This document shows positions 13,190 through 26,100 of a DNA stretch of 64,000 nt, piece by piece; within the stretch, counting starts at the first letter, position 1, and the number at the start of each line of letters is the position of its first letter. Source of the DNA: Cymbomonas tetramitiformis (Eukaryota; Chlorophyta; Pyramimonadophyceae; Pyramimonadales; Pyramimonadaceae); NCBI GenBank assembly GCA_001247695.2, contig LGRX02027076.1, forward strand, positions 1 through 64,000, written 5' to 3'. The notes below the pieces were generated by a model, which had not been told where the DNA came from, did not search any database, and saw only the letters and a program-made list of their open reading frames with translations. A program made the translations under genes and the position numbers.

Positions 13190-14129
13190 CACTGCGCATC
13201 AGTTGGTCGAGCGGCGGAGTGCCAAAAAAAATGCGAGCACGACATGAAGCTGGTGCTGCAATTTCGAGCTTGCTTCCGGGGCTCCCGGAAAGGCCGCCTC
13301 TTTGTGCAGTGCGCTCACATTCTGCGTGTGCAAGCTTGGGTCACTGCGACAAGGCCAGATTCATATCGCTTTCTTGGGATGGCAGGTTGAAGGAAGGAAC
13401 TGCAAAAGTTCCCGAAACAGAGCGCAGATGAAAAAGCGAACTCGAGGGATGTTCTGATGTTATGGTTTATGTCAATGTGGATGAGAAATAATTCTCAGCA
13501 CTCTTTTCGCCCTCCGTTGAGAACTGGAGCGTTGAGGCTGAAACTCGCAACGGTCGAAAGATGAATCGCATGCGAAGATGCGATCAGCGATGGAATTCTC
13601 GGAACGACCACGACGCCATCGCCAGCTTGGCGCGAGCGCGGGGCGGAGGGAGAGTTAAAAAAAAGGTGCTCCAGCGATGATTGGTCGACATGGACGCACA
13701 GGACACTCACAGGACCGAGTGCTTCAGATCGAGATCTTTGCCCATCAATTTATACTCTAAATTTAAATTCTCATTTACATTCATTTATAGCTTTTGATTT
13801 ATTTATAGCTTTCGATTTTGTTCCCAACATCGATCATGGGCGCGGGCGGCCGATCCGCGGGCGGGCCTGGGGGATACGGAGTACCCAATCATAACGGACA
13901 AAATTGAAATAATTAATTCAATCGAGTAATAATTGCAATTCATCGGGGGGACGAGGTTGCGCGGTGCGCTGGGGGGGATGTGGGGATTGTAGGGGTAGGG
14001 GTGGGGTGGAGGGGGGGGATTGTAGGGGGGTAGGGGGAGTGTGGGGAGCGGGGACAAAAACAAGACCACATCAACAACGAACGCCACTGTTCAACCCATA
14101 TGGTGTGCTCGACATGGGTTGTTCCATAC
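13190..14129. other. Gap between the two SFI1-like blocks: intergenic or a long intron
   Basis: No exon can be placed with confidence. 13740-13830 is strikingly AT-rich against GC-rich surroundings, and 13960-14045 is almost pure G/T/A on the plus strand with several G runs. The exon ending at 14130 has a good GTATGG donor, so transcription from upstream must continue into this stretch. It either reaches an unseen terminal exon or splices to about 13049. An AT-rich promoter for the downstream gene is the alternative. Confidence 0.4.
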
Positions 14130-17100
14130 CTCAAGATTCATCAACCTCGCCGAGATACGTGTCAATCCATGCTTGACGACCATGTTATGTTGAAGAGAGA
14201 TGAGGGCGGCATGTAATAACTCATGCTTGATGCGCATCACCACCCGGAACATTAGATCCCTCGCCATCGAAAGATTGGTGTCACACACCTGCTTTTCCCA
14301 AACACCAAACGGCATGATTGTTTGAAAGGCAAGAACAACTTAACAGCCTCGGTATATGAGCTTGACAGTCAATGACAGTACTGCTGACTGTTATCTAAAG
14401 ACATAAACTGATTAATTTGAGTGAACATGTTAGTCGCAATGGTGCCGACAAATGAATGCCAACAACCTATGTAAAACCCACTGGGTAGAAATATGTGTGG
14501 AGAGGCAAGAGGGGAAGACACCTTCATCCAGTACCGCCAAGTATCCCAAGCCACAACGACTCGCTGATTGGCCATCTTGTACAATCCCCTCTTCGCGACG
14601 TGAATCAGGAACATGCGATGCAAGAATGAATCGAACGCCCTTCGCATGATTCTGGTCCTATACATCTGGCGAACATCGGCAAACTGCTGCTTGCGTTGCA
14701 TCAAATCCTGGATAACCCAAGCCAGCACCCTTTAGGTGAATAGGAAAGCGGCAAATAAATGCACTTCATCAAATCAGCCTACACACTCTTCGCTACTTGG
14801 AAATGGACAGAGCTCCGATGGTTGCACGGTTCAGCATTCCTCTCTCGCCAGTAAAACTAAAAACCATCTGATACACTCCCTAATCCACTGTGGTTTGCTT
14901 CATGTCAAAGGCATGATGAGTCACTCCGGTTTTAAAAGAGACAGGTCTCACATCAACCTGGATGTCGATGAGTATGTTTGCACAAGGCCATGGGCTGCTT
15001 CTATCTTATTACACCCTCTGGAAAGAAAGTGATTACAGGACCACTCTTGGCGTCCAGAAACAGATCGTGGCAAATGCAAGAAATGCGCACGACCTGGTGC
15101 ATTGCATTCGCAGCTGCAGAGTTCCATCCCGAGTCCTCCCGTTCGCACAGTCCACATGGCCACAACACAAGCATATGCACATATCGTGAAGGCAAGGAGT
15201 GTACACCTACCATCCATCCCATCATCCCATAGCTTAACTCCCGCAGCATGATCTTCCCGAGCGATTTCTGCAAGACTTGCCGCCTTCGCAGTACCTCATG
15301 CCACGTACGCCATGCCTTCCCCCGATAGATGTTCAACATCAGGTCGAGAGCACGGTACATACTCTCGCGCGCCGCAACTTGACGCACGGACTGCTCCAGC
15401 CACTGCGTCCATCCGAGTATCAGCGTGCGCTTAAAGAAGAAGTTTAGCGCCCGCATCGTCATTGCACGATTCTCAGCCGCAGTGACCACCGCATTTTGCC
15501 ATGTGTTGAGCGCCGACGTCGCCACCCGATTCATCACTTTCATTATGCACGTGTGCGCCTGCTCATACTGATCAACACCCACACTCACGAGGTACGTTAG
15601 ACCAGAAATGTTGGCGCCAAAAGAGTCAATGAGTATCCCAGCAGGCACAGGAGAAACCAAGACTCCCACAGAGAGTCAAGTAATATGCACAACTGAAGGA
15701 AAATGATCCGACAATCAGTCTTTAGGCCTCGGCCCAAAACGCACATTCCCCCCTCTCAAGGCACACAGGCAATATCCGCACTTTTGGAACAGCCTCGCGC
15801 GTCTCATGGGCTCTTAAAGTCTAACCATAAGAAAGGTCCAGAAGAGGCCATGGATATCACTCCCCAATTCGTTTTTCCGAAGCTGCAAATCCGGATCCAC
15901 GAAGCTGGAAGGTTCAATACTGCATGAAAGCCCTGAGCCCTGCGAAAGCCCTCGCAGACAGCGCAAGGTGGGGGAGCTGGGTGAATACCTGCCAGCGAAG
16001 GTGCACAGCTTCACGGCGCCATTGCTGCGTGGCTGCGGAGAGCAGGCTCAGCCGCATACGCTGCACAATCTGCAGCATCTTACCCTGCAAATCCAGATTC
16101 ATGTCCGTGGTCTCGCGCCACGTGCTGAACGGGCCCACGAGATGGTGGTTGCGGAGCTTGCCCAGGGCCACAGCAGTCTTGCGCCGCCGCTCCTGAGCGA
16201 CAACAATGGCCTCCAACCACGTCTGCCAGCCAACCATGAGCAGCCGATTTATGTAGGTCAGGCACACCGTGCGCATCATCCGCTCGCGCCGAGCGCTATT
16301 CGTCAGGTTCCACTTCCACGCCGCCAGCACACCAACCAGCATGCCATTGGTCCAAAAGGCACTGGCGCGGCGGATCAGTGGCTCGAACTCCGCGTGATAG
16401 GCCCATTTATCAAACGCCTTGAACAGCGCTGTCTCCAGTGCATGCATCACGGCCCGCTTTGCCCTCGCCTTGGCCTCCACCTGGAGCCGGCACTCCCTTC
16501 CACAAATTCAGCGGCCGCTCGCATGACAGCATGATGCCAGATGAGAGCAAAAACATATGGGAATCGCGGGGCACATCCCCCGGAGGCGACGTATACATTG
16601 GGCTTTTACCTGACGCTCCGCGAAGTCGAGCCAGGCACGGAACCCGAGCCCCGCGTGGTAGTTGGTCAAGAAGGTGGCAGCCCGCTTGGCTTTGGCCTTC
16701 TGCTCGACGCAGTACTCGTGATTTACCACCCATCCAGCCCAGCCGTACGCCATCATGGTGTGAGACCAGTGAAGCGCGACGCTCTTCAGTCGCCGGCGCA
16801 TCCACTTCGCGTCCACCACAGACGCCTGCCACGTGCGTAACCCGCTCGCAACCGTCCGATAGAAAAACGCCCGCGCAGCCTTCTCGAATTTGTCTGCCAT
16901 CTCAAAGCCCTCCGTGATGAAGTCCGCCCACTGCCGGAAGCTTCGCATCAGTGCGTTGTGGATGAACAGCATCGCCCCTTGCCGCGCAAGATCTCTCATG
17001 TATATAAAATGCTGCACTCGCCGTTTACCGCCCCAAAACCCAAAACCCAAATCAACCCATCCCCTCCCACCAACACCGTCAGCATCCCCCAGCACCTCAC

Positions 17101-20100
17101 AAGAAACACAAGCAGCCGTCCTCGTTCTGTCACTTTCATGCATTACGCCATACAGCATGAAACACAGCAGGAGCGCCAGCATGCTCAGAGAGCTGGCACC
17201 AGTCCACTACCTAACGGCACGAGATGCTTTATGACGGCGAAACAGAAAAACCGGCCAGGGAGGACCTGCTGGCTTAAGCAAAACTGGGACAGAAGCACCG
17301 ATCACTGTAAGGCAGCAGCAGCGCCCTACTGGATGCTATCACGATGCAATCCCCCTCCCTCGCAGTCCACCTCCCTCCATCTTCACAGCGGCATTAACGT
17401 TGGGTGGTCCGCGGTTTCTCTCCGCTCTTGATCTCGGATTCCCTCGAGCTCCAGTTTGCGCATTGCAACCCGCAACACACTGCAAGCTGCCAGGTGGCGC
17501 GAGTGAGACATCAGGTGGCTCTTGCCGGGGCTCCTGGTGATCGGCCGCGGGCTGCGGGACGCCTAGCGGCACGCGTGGGTGAGGCACCTGCCACTGGCGG
17601 AACGCGCGCCCCTCATGGGAGCTCTGCCAGCGCTGCACGCCCGCCTCACCCTTGAGCCGAAGAGTGGAATGCACCGCATAAAACTCGCGCCACGTACTCC
17701 AGGAGGCGGCCAGCAGCCGGTTCACCATGCGCACGAACGCCCCTTCCAGGATGCCGCTGCGGTGCACTGAGCGCTTCGTGCACTCCTGCCACTTGTTGAA
17801 GCTGCGCCAAGCGGCAGCCTGCCACCAGTACATCATGCCCTTGTAGTACAGCTCCGCCGTCGCCTGTGGCTCCCCGCCTCCCCACACTCTGCCTTCACGG
17901 AGCCGTGGCGCCTCTTGCTGCTTGCGCCTCGCTACCAAGCCCTGCCCCCACCTCCCGTTGACACTTCGATGGCTATTATTATATCGTATTCACCGGAGGT
18001 GGTGCAACTGTGACCGGTGTCACACTTCAACGTGCTTCCCCGAGGATGCGGGCAAATAGGATGACGCCACGCGTACTGCGCCTTTGCTTGCGTTTCCAGC
18101 TATTCGCTCGAATCTCAGCAAGCCTGAGATTGGGGCCCCCCCCGAGGGTCGCATGTCATGCAGCGGGGAGCGCGCGGCGCCGTGACGTGCCTTGCTCAAG
18201 ACGACGAAGTCTTTCCACTGGTTCATCGCGCGGAAGGAGGTGTTCTTGGTGAACATCCCGAGGGACTTGCGCGCGCTCTTCGTCTCCCACCAGTGCCAGT
18301 AGAGCTGGTTGAAGGCCTCGAACAGCAGGCGGTCCCGCCACCGCCCCATCGCCTTCTCCAGCTTCCTCTTGGTGATGTTCTGCGTGAGCGCCATGTCGCA
18401 CCATGTGTTGAACGAGCTCCCCATCACCGCGTTCAGCCACCGCCGCCCCGCTACCTTCCACTTGCTGTGCAGGGTGTACCACGCCTCCAGCGCCATCTGC
18501 GAGCCCTCCACCCGGGAACCGTCACGCGTCACGTCATGCCCACGTGCCGGCGGTTCGACGGCCGCAGGATATTCTCAGCGAGCACTCCACCCGGGAACCG
18601 TCACGCGTCACGTCATGCCCACGTGCCGGCGGTCCGACGGCCGCAGGATATTCTCAGCGAGTCCTCCACACGACCAACACTCGCCGCAACACTTTGCACT
18701 GTGGCTACCTCTCTCCGCCGCTGAGCCATCCGGTCTGCTCATCGGTCCGCCAGGTGGAGGCCAACACACCAAAGCCACCTCACCCGCAAGAGGCGGGGCG
18801 GCGACACGGGAATGCATGGGGGTGGCGAGCATGAGGGATGCCGGGGGGCTGGGGACCGAGCAAGGGTGGAAGTGCGCGCACCACAGCGTGCTGCATGGTC
18901 CAGTGTGCGGCCGCCTTGCTCAGCCGCTGCTTGCGGTCGAGGCTGACGCCCATGTACTCCTTCCAGCCGTCCATGCCGTAGCTCAGCTCCAGCCGCTGCC
19001 ATCGCGCCATGATTGCCTGCATCTTGCCACGTAGCTCCTTCTGCTCGGCGGCGGTGCAGCGCCACAGCTCCAGCACCTGCGCGGCTAGCTTGTTCTTCAT
19101 GCGCCCGATCACCTTGTGGGCGCGCCCGTACAAGTCCGCGTTGTGCTTCGCCTGATCCCGCCAGTGGTGCAGCGAGCCCCCGACGATCCGGTTCGTCCAC
19201 AGCGCCACGGCGCGCTCCAGCCCCTGCATCATGCGCTCCGCGTGCGCCACCTGGCGCCCCCACCCACGCAGAGCCCACGCAGCGCTCCCGCGGGTGAGCA
19301 ACTGGAGGGTGAGGCCTGGGCAGCAGGGCAGGCACCTGGACGGACAGCGAATTAACGGGGCCCCTCCATCAACACACCGGAGGACGTCGGACGAGGCCCA
19401 CCTGGGAGACCCAGCACTGCAGGGCCTTCCTCTGCAAGCTGTTGACCCAGAAGTCGAACGTGCGCTCGATCACCTCCTGCTTCCAGTTCGCCGCCGCGGT
19501 TTCCCGGCGCCACGTGTCGAAGGCCCGCGCCGCGGTGCCGTTGATGAGGCGCACGAGCATGTAGGTGCACTTGCGCGCGTGGGTGGCCTTGCGCTGCGTC
19601 TCCACGGACCACCACAGGAAGGAGCGCCCAAGCGCCCCCCCACGCCACATACGCGTGCCCTTCTCCAACTTCGCACGCAGGTCCACCGATTCCGCCTTGA
19701 ACTCCCTGCGTCCCGCGCTCCAAGCTCCACTCAGTCCTCTGCGCCACGCTCCAAGCTCTGCTCACTCCGCTGCTGTGTCGCACATGCGCCAAACGCTCGC
19801 GGCCCCTCCTCCAAGCGGATGACCCTAGACAGGCGGCCGACTTGGCGTGCGCAGCTCCGCGGTCCTAGGATCAAGCGGATGATAGGTGGCACGCAGCGCT
19901 TCAGCGCTAGGATCAAGCGGGTGACCCTAGGCACACTGCGGCGCCTAGGGCGTCGTGATCAAGCATGTAGCACGCAGCACGCAATGCCGCAGCCCTGGGT
20001 CCAGGTCCGACCCGGCGAGCTGCGTCCCCACCCCTATCTCCTCGGCTCGGCCGCCTCGAGCACTCAGCCCCTTCGCTTATTGCCAGGCACTTCCTTGCGC

Positions 20101-23100
20101 CGCGGGCAGGGGAGGAGGGCGGAGGGCGGATCGGAGGAGAGGCGCACTTCCAGCGGTTCAGGGCTTGGACCGAGCACTGGTTGGTCCAGAACCCGAGCGA
20201 CTTGCGCGAGTTGATCTGCTTGCTCATGTTCTCGTACAGCGTGTCGAACGCCAGCGCGAGGTTACGGTTCGCAAGACGGCTCAGCACCTTCACGCCTGAC
20301 AGATTCCGGGTCTCGTCGCACCCACCGAGCGTGTCAGCAGCAGCGCCAAAAGAAGCGCCAAAAGTGCAATGGGTCTGAGAGGGGGTCTGAGAGGGGGGAT
20401 GCAAGACAGAGGCACACCACTTCCGATCCAAAAAAAGGCAAACACAATCTGGCAGGCGCTCGAGACACCTCTGAGGCATGGGATCGGCGCGCCTCCTGAG
20501 ATGCGGGCCACGTGGCGGGCATCACATTCTTCACGCAACTCAGTGACAGTTGGGGGACATTCCGGCAGAAGAGGACGCACATTTTTGCTTTTGAACTACG
20601 CGGATCGAGGTCACCTCCTGCCACCAGGCAAAGGTGCGACCCGCGGTGCCGTGGAGCCAGTGGCCGGCGGCGCGCAGCCCGGCTTTGGCCTCCTGCTTGA
20701 GCTCCTTGGTGCTCTCGATCCACGTCTGCAGCGCGGCCCCGAGGGCACCGTTGATGAAGTGCGCCATACTCTTGGACAGCAGCCCCCCCAAATGCGCCTT
20801 CTGCACCAAATACGCCCGCCACGCCGCCAGCGCCGCGGTCTCCGTGCGCCGCACTAGCCGCATCGCCGCCAGCCGGGTCTTCTGCTGTCGTTGCGTGAAA
20901 GCGTCCCACCTGCACGCATGAGCACTCCCCCATCCGGGATCGTCCACACCCGGAGGAGAGGCCAGCATGCCCCAAGGGGCCGCCGGCAGGGACGCTCCAC
21001 AGGGCAAGCCACACGTGCAGCCTGCAACGCAGCTCGTCAGAAGTCGGTCAGAAGCTCCCGGTCACGACGCCGCAGAGCCTCTCGAGGGAATGCCACAGCC
21101 CGCAATGCAGCTCACGGACTGTCGCCCGTTGGGCCAAGAGGTCAGGCCAGACCGCACACCGGCTGGACGGCGGTCAGGACAGACGGCACACCGGCCGGAC
21201 AACGGTTAGGCCGGACGGCACACAGGGCGAACGGCGATCAGGCCGGATGGCACACCGGCCAGACAGCACACCGGTTGGACGGCAGTCAGGCGCACTGACG
21301 CACCACAAGGGTGAGGATACGGTCTGAGCGTGAGATGACATGGAAAAATGAGAATGAGAATGTGCAGCCTGTGGCCTTGGGGAGCGGCCTGAGACACCGC
21401 GGGCGAGGCCGGGGTGACAGCGGCATTGTCGGACGCACGAGGTGAACGCCTTGCTGATCTCGCGGTTCAGCATGAACGCCCCAGCGCGCTTCATCTTATC
21501 TGCCATCTGCCGTTTGTAGTCCGTCACGCTGATCCACGCCTCCAGCGCCCGCGTCTCACGCCCTCGCAGCAGGTGCTTGGCCGCACCCTTGATCAAGGCC
21601 CGGGTCTCCTTCACGTATCCCATCCCGTCCTGCCACGCCGCGAAGGCGCCGCTAAGGGAGCGGTTCTGCCACGAGCCCGCGGCCCGGCGGAGCTTCAGCT
21701 TCAGCTCCATGTAGTACATATGGCGCTCGAGCCACCCCTGCCACGCCGCCGCGGCATTCTTCAGGAACCACTTCCCGCCCGCCTTGCGCAGCTTGCTGTA
21801 TTTGGTGGCCCGCTCCGCCATGTACTCTCGCCAGCGCCCCCAGCACCGTCCCAAGCTGCCCGACAGCCTGCGCGCCCACCTCACCCTCCCGTGCCGTCAA
21901 CCGCCTTGGGATGACTGAATGTCTGGCACTGAACTTCGTCGCTCTGCGCTGATCCCTTCACAAGCTCCGACAGGGTTCCGATCTACGCCTCGTCTCTCGG
22001 CACGCAAGCGACTCATTGCTCAGCATAAAAACCCCTTTTTCGATATGCACCAGCGCCCCCGCCCGCAAAGCCGACGATCGTATTCCATGCACCAACGCTC
22101 GCTCCGTCATGACCGAGAGTGTCTTTCTGGGAAGGAGGCCCAAACATCTTCACATCCGGTGAGGGGCAGAAGCAGGGATGGCGCACCAGTGGCGGATGGA
22201 CGAGTCCACCTGGCCTGCCTTGTGATGACAATCGCTGAGGAACTTGCGCCACGTGGCGAGGGCGATCGAGGCCCCGAACATGCTCATGTGCACCAGAATC
22301 TTAGCGAGCCGGTCGCGCTTCTGTGAGTGGTCCTGCAGCACCTCCCGCCAGGACGCCATGGCGAGCGCGCTGCTCCGCTTGAAGAACAGGTTGCCGGCAC
22401 GCCGCAGGTTGTCCCCGAGCACGACCTTGTGCTCCACAAAGTCTCTCCACTGGCCGCTCACCCCCCCACCCTCCCCAACTCATCATGCGAAAAAACGGGG
22501 GGGCTCCACTCCGGATCTGAGATACAGGCTCCCAGCGAGACCGAAGACTGTTCATGGACACACTCGTGATTGCACGAAGGTCAATCTCGCTATCATACGC
22601 GGGGCGCCCACTCCCTGCTTCGGGCGTACTCCAGGCACCCTCGCGCGCAGCTCCAAACAATGGCCGCGGGCAGCGAGACAACGATGAGGCATCCAATGGC
22701 ACCTGCACCAGGAGGGCATCGAGTAGGGTGCGGGGCTCCTCCGAATCGGAACACGCCGGTTCGGAGCTGCAGCCGGGTTCGGCGTGCTGGCGCAGGCGGA
22801 ATAGGGCGGGCGCGCTCCAATCCTCCGAGCGGTGGAGGTCCGACTCCATTCAAAGGTTGACGCGGATGCGGATCGGGAGAAGGGGGGTAGGCGGGGCCGC
22901 ACCGAGGCGAGGGACTTCCGCTCGAGGGTGTGCTTGAGGAAGCGCAGGCCGCTCTCGAGCAGCACGCGCTGGTACGAGCACACCTGCGCGTAGTTCTCCC
23001 ACTGCACGTACGCTGCGGACATGGAGCGGTTCTGCCAGTGACGGCCGGCACGCCCAATGGCCATCATCGTGTTGCGAACGTTCGCGGCATTGGCCCGCAT

Positions 23101-26100
23101 CGCCTGCAGCGCCCCGAACAGGAGGCGGTTCTTGAGCCTGCGCCCGGGCACTCCCCCCCACCTCCTCAGCCACCAGCGCGGCGATTCGGAGCGGGCTCTC
23201 CTGGCGCATTGGAAATGCTCGGGGGCGTCTGGCGGATGGACGTGTGGCAGACAAGGTTTTATCACACAGTGCGTGCCCGCCCGAGCAGCCATCCGAGCGT
23301 GGGGGCGCTCAGGTTACCACCGGGTGGAACCCTCACACAGATGCGCCATACAGAGCTCGTGGCGCACCGGTAGATCACCGGCGCGAGGATAAAGCGGTGA
23401 TGCCGCAGCGTTCTATACCTGCATTCCCATCAACAACCCCGCTGGCTTGTCACAACGTGCCACACGCCTCCCCCCGTTCACGGTGCCTTCTCCGCGAGAC
23501 TCGGCGACGCCGAGGGCAGGAGACCGATCCATCAGGCCGCAAGCCTGCACGCGGCGGGACAAGAGAGGAGCTGCATGAGATGGTGCGCGGGGCGTGACAC
23601 CGGGCTCCGGAGAGGGTGAGAGGATGGAACCAGCAGGGGGGCAGAGGAGGCACGGCAGCCGCACTGTAGGGAAGGGGATGGGGGGGGGAAAGAGGGGCGC
23701 ATGCCAGTGTCTCCAGGAGGACATCGCCCTGGCGGTGCCCCGCTTCATGAGGAGCTGCGCGGCGCGCATCAAGGTGCTCCGCCGCCACTTCGCATGCTGC
23801 CACACCTCCTTCCACTGCCGCAGCGCCCTGCAGCACGCCGCCCACCAGCCCCGAGCCCCTCCGCCGTGAACTGCCCGTTGGCCTCCGCGCATTTGTCACC
23901 GTGCGTAGGCTCGTCCCAGAGGCGGCAACGCGTGGCGCCTCGACGCACCTGCTGCCGCAGCCACATCTGATGCTCTTGATGGCGCCGTACATCTTGTGCC
24001 TCAGCCCAAAGGCTTCCCGCCACGTGCCCCAGGCTTGCTCCTGGAAGCGCCGCGCCGGCATCTCCGCCACACGCGCAATTATCTGCAGGCGCCCCGCATC
24101 CCGCCCGCGACCTCTCACGCTCGACTGCCGCAGCCCACCACTGCACACAGCCCAGCATGGTGGCATGGATGACGGCATGGATGACGGCATGGCCCTGAGG
24201 CATGCATGAATCACTGCCGAGTTTGCCACATCGCGTACTCGCACCCGGGTATGGCGGCGCGAGCATGGGCTTCTAGCCTCGCTTACCGTGCAGGGACCGC
24301 CGGTGTGGATGATGAAGGGCAAAAGAAACAAGATCGACGGTGGGCACCTCCCCGTCCGATCGAAATCAGCGGCGCGCATGCGCGCCCGCGATGCGCGGCT
24401 TACTTGGGAACCGAGCACGCACCGCATATTCGTACTTGCGCATTTTCATGAAGTCGTCCCACCCGCCCCAGCCGCGCCCCAGCAGGCCCTTGGTCATGCG
24501 CATCAGCCCCTTGGTCAGTGACCCCCGCTGCCACTTCCCGTGCCCTACGACCACCGACCACGCGTTCCACACCCTGGCCGGCCACGCCTCCAATCCCCCA
24601 CCCCCACCTCACAGTCCACCCAAACCCTCCCTCGATCCAAGCTCGCGCCTCGTGGCCCCAATCGCAATGAGGGGCACCGCCGGGTTCGCACCAATAGAGC
24701 GTGAGATTCCGCAGCCTGGAGAGGGTCTTGAGGCCAAGCAGCCGAAGCTGGGTGAACTCCCCCACCGTCTCCCTCCACGCCCGGATGCACCGTATGGCTG
24801 CCCCGTTCACAATCGTGTTCACCGCCCCCGACAAGACCACGTACTTGTCCGCGCGTCGGCTCAGCCAGCCCTTCCAGGTGTAAAACCCGCGGCCCTGCTC
24901 GGCTCCCCAGGACCAGGCACCCGGATGTCAGATGTCCTATAAAAGTATCCCCAACGCGCGGGCCCAACATTCACTACAATGTTCAATAGTGGCGCGTGGG
25001 AAGGGTACACCCACTCCCTGTCACGAAGAAACCGCCTGGCCACGGATTCCGTCCCAGATTGGACCCACGCTCCACGCTCCCGAGGAAGCAGGCATTCTGC
25101 GCCCACACAGAGCCGGGGGCAGCGCCGCTGAGCGAGGCCGTGAGCAGAGGCCATGTTCAAGGCCTGTGGCGCCCCTCATCGGTGTCCCCCGGCTCGCACC
25201 AGGCTGCGGTGCACCATGCGCTGCACGACGTTGTGTGCGGCGGTCATCAGGGTGCCGGAGCGGAGCGTGCGTGTGCGCCATTGCGCCAGCGCCATGTAGA
25301 GCCGGCGCTGCTTCAGCCGTCGGATGCAGCGGTACATCTGGCACCGCCACCCGATCCCGGAAGCGCACCGCGCCCGCCACCAGCACACCGATCAGAAACT
25401 GCAGGGGGAAGGACGCGCCAGCGTGTGATTTTGAAACGGCCTCGAGCGGCATGTGAGTGCAAAGAAGCGCCGCGCGTAACCGATGCCCCATCAGCGGTCT
25501 CGTTGCCGGAGTCCCTGATGCCTGGTCCGATGTCGCACGTGTCATGATTGGCCAGGAAGGCCGGGATCCCAGCCGGCAGCGTGCAGTCCCCGCATTGAGC
25601 AGTCTGTGGCGACAGGTGAGGCCGCCCACCTTCTCGCTGGCCGTGCGATGTCCGATGGTGTTGGCCAACCATCCGGAGAAGCCCGAGCTCAGCGACTGTC
25701 CACCCCGACGACCTCACCCCTTTGCACTCGGCGCGCGTCGGAAAAGAAGCTGCTCGCCAGCCGCATCGGGCGCGAGCGACGCGGACAACGCGAGCGGCAC
25801 TCGCCAAACACATGGGCCACAAATGTCGGGTTAGACGTTGAGACTGCGTGGCGCAGGCCGCGCCAGCGACGCCGAACCGTGAAAGAGGCCCCTCTGCTAG
25901 CTTTGGGGGGTGCTCCCGGGACGCAGCGCCCCCTGCGGCGCTCACTTCTCTAAGCGCCGCTGCGCGCGCCGGACGCAGGGTGCGCGCACCAGCAGGCCCC
26001 AGCTGCCTGCGCTGGCGGAGCTGAGCAGCGTGGCGACGGCAGAGGCGCACCCTTTTGCGGAAGCGCTGTGCGGCGCGCGTCAGGATGGAGTGGTGCTTGT

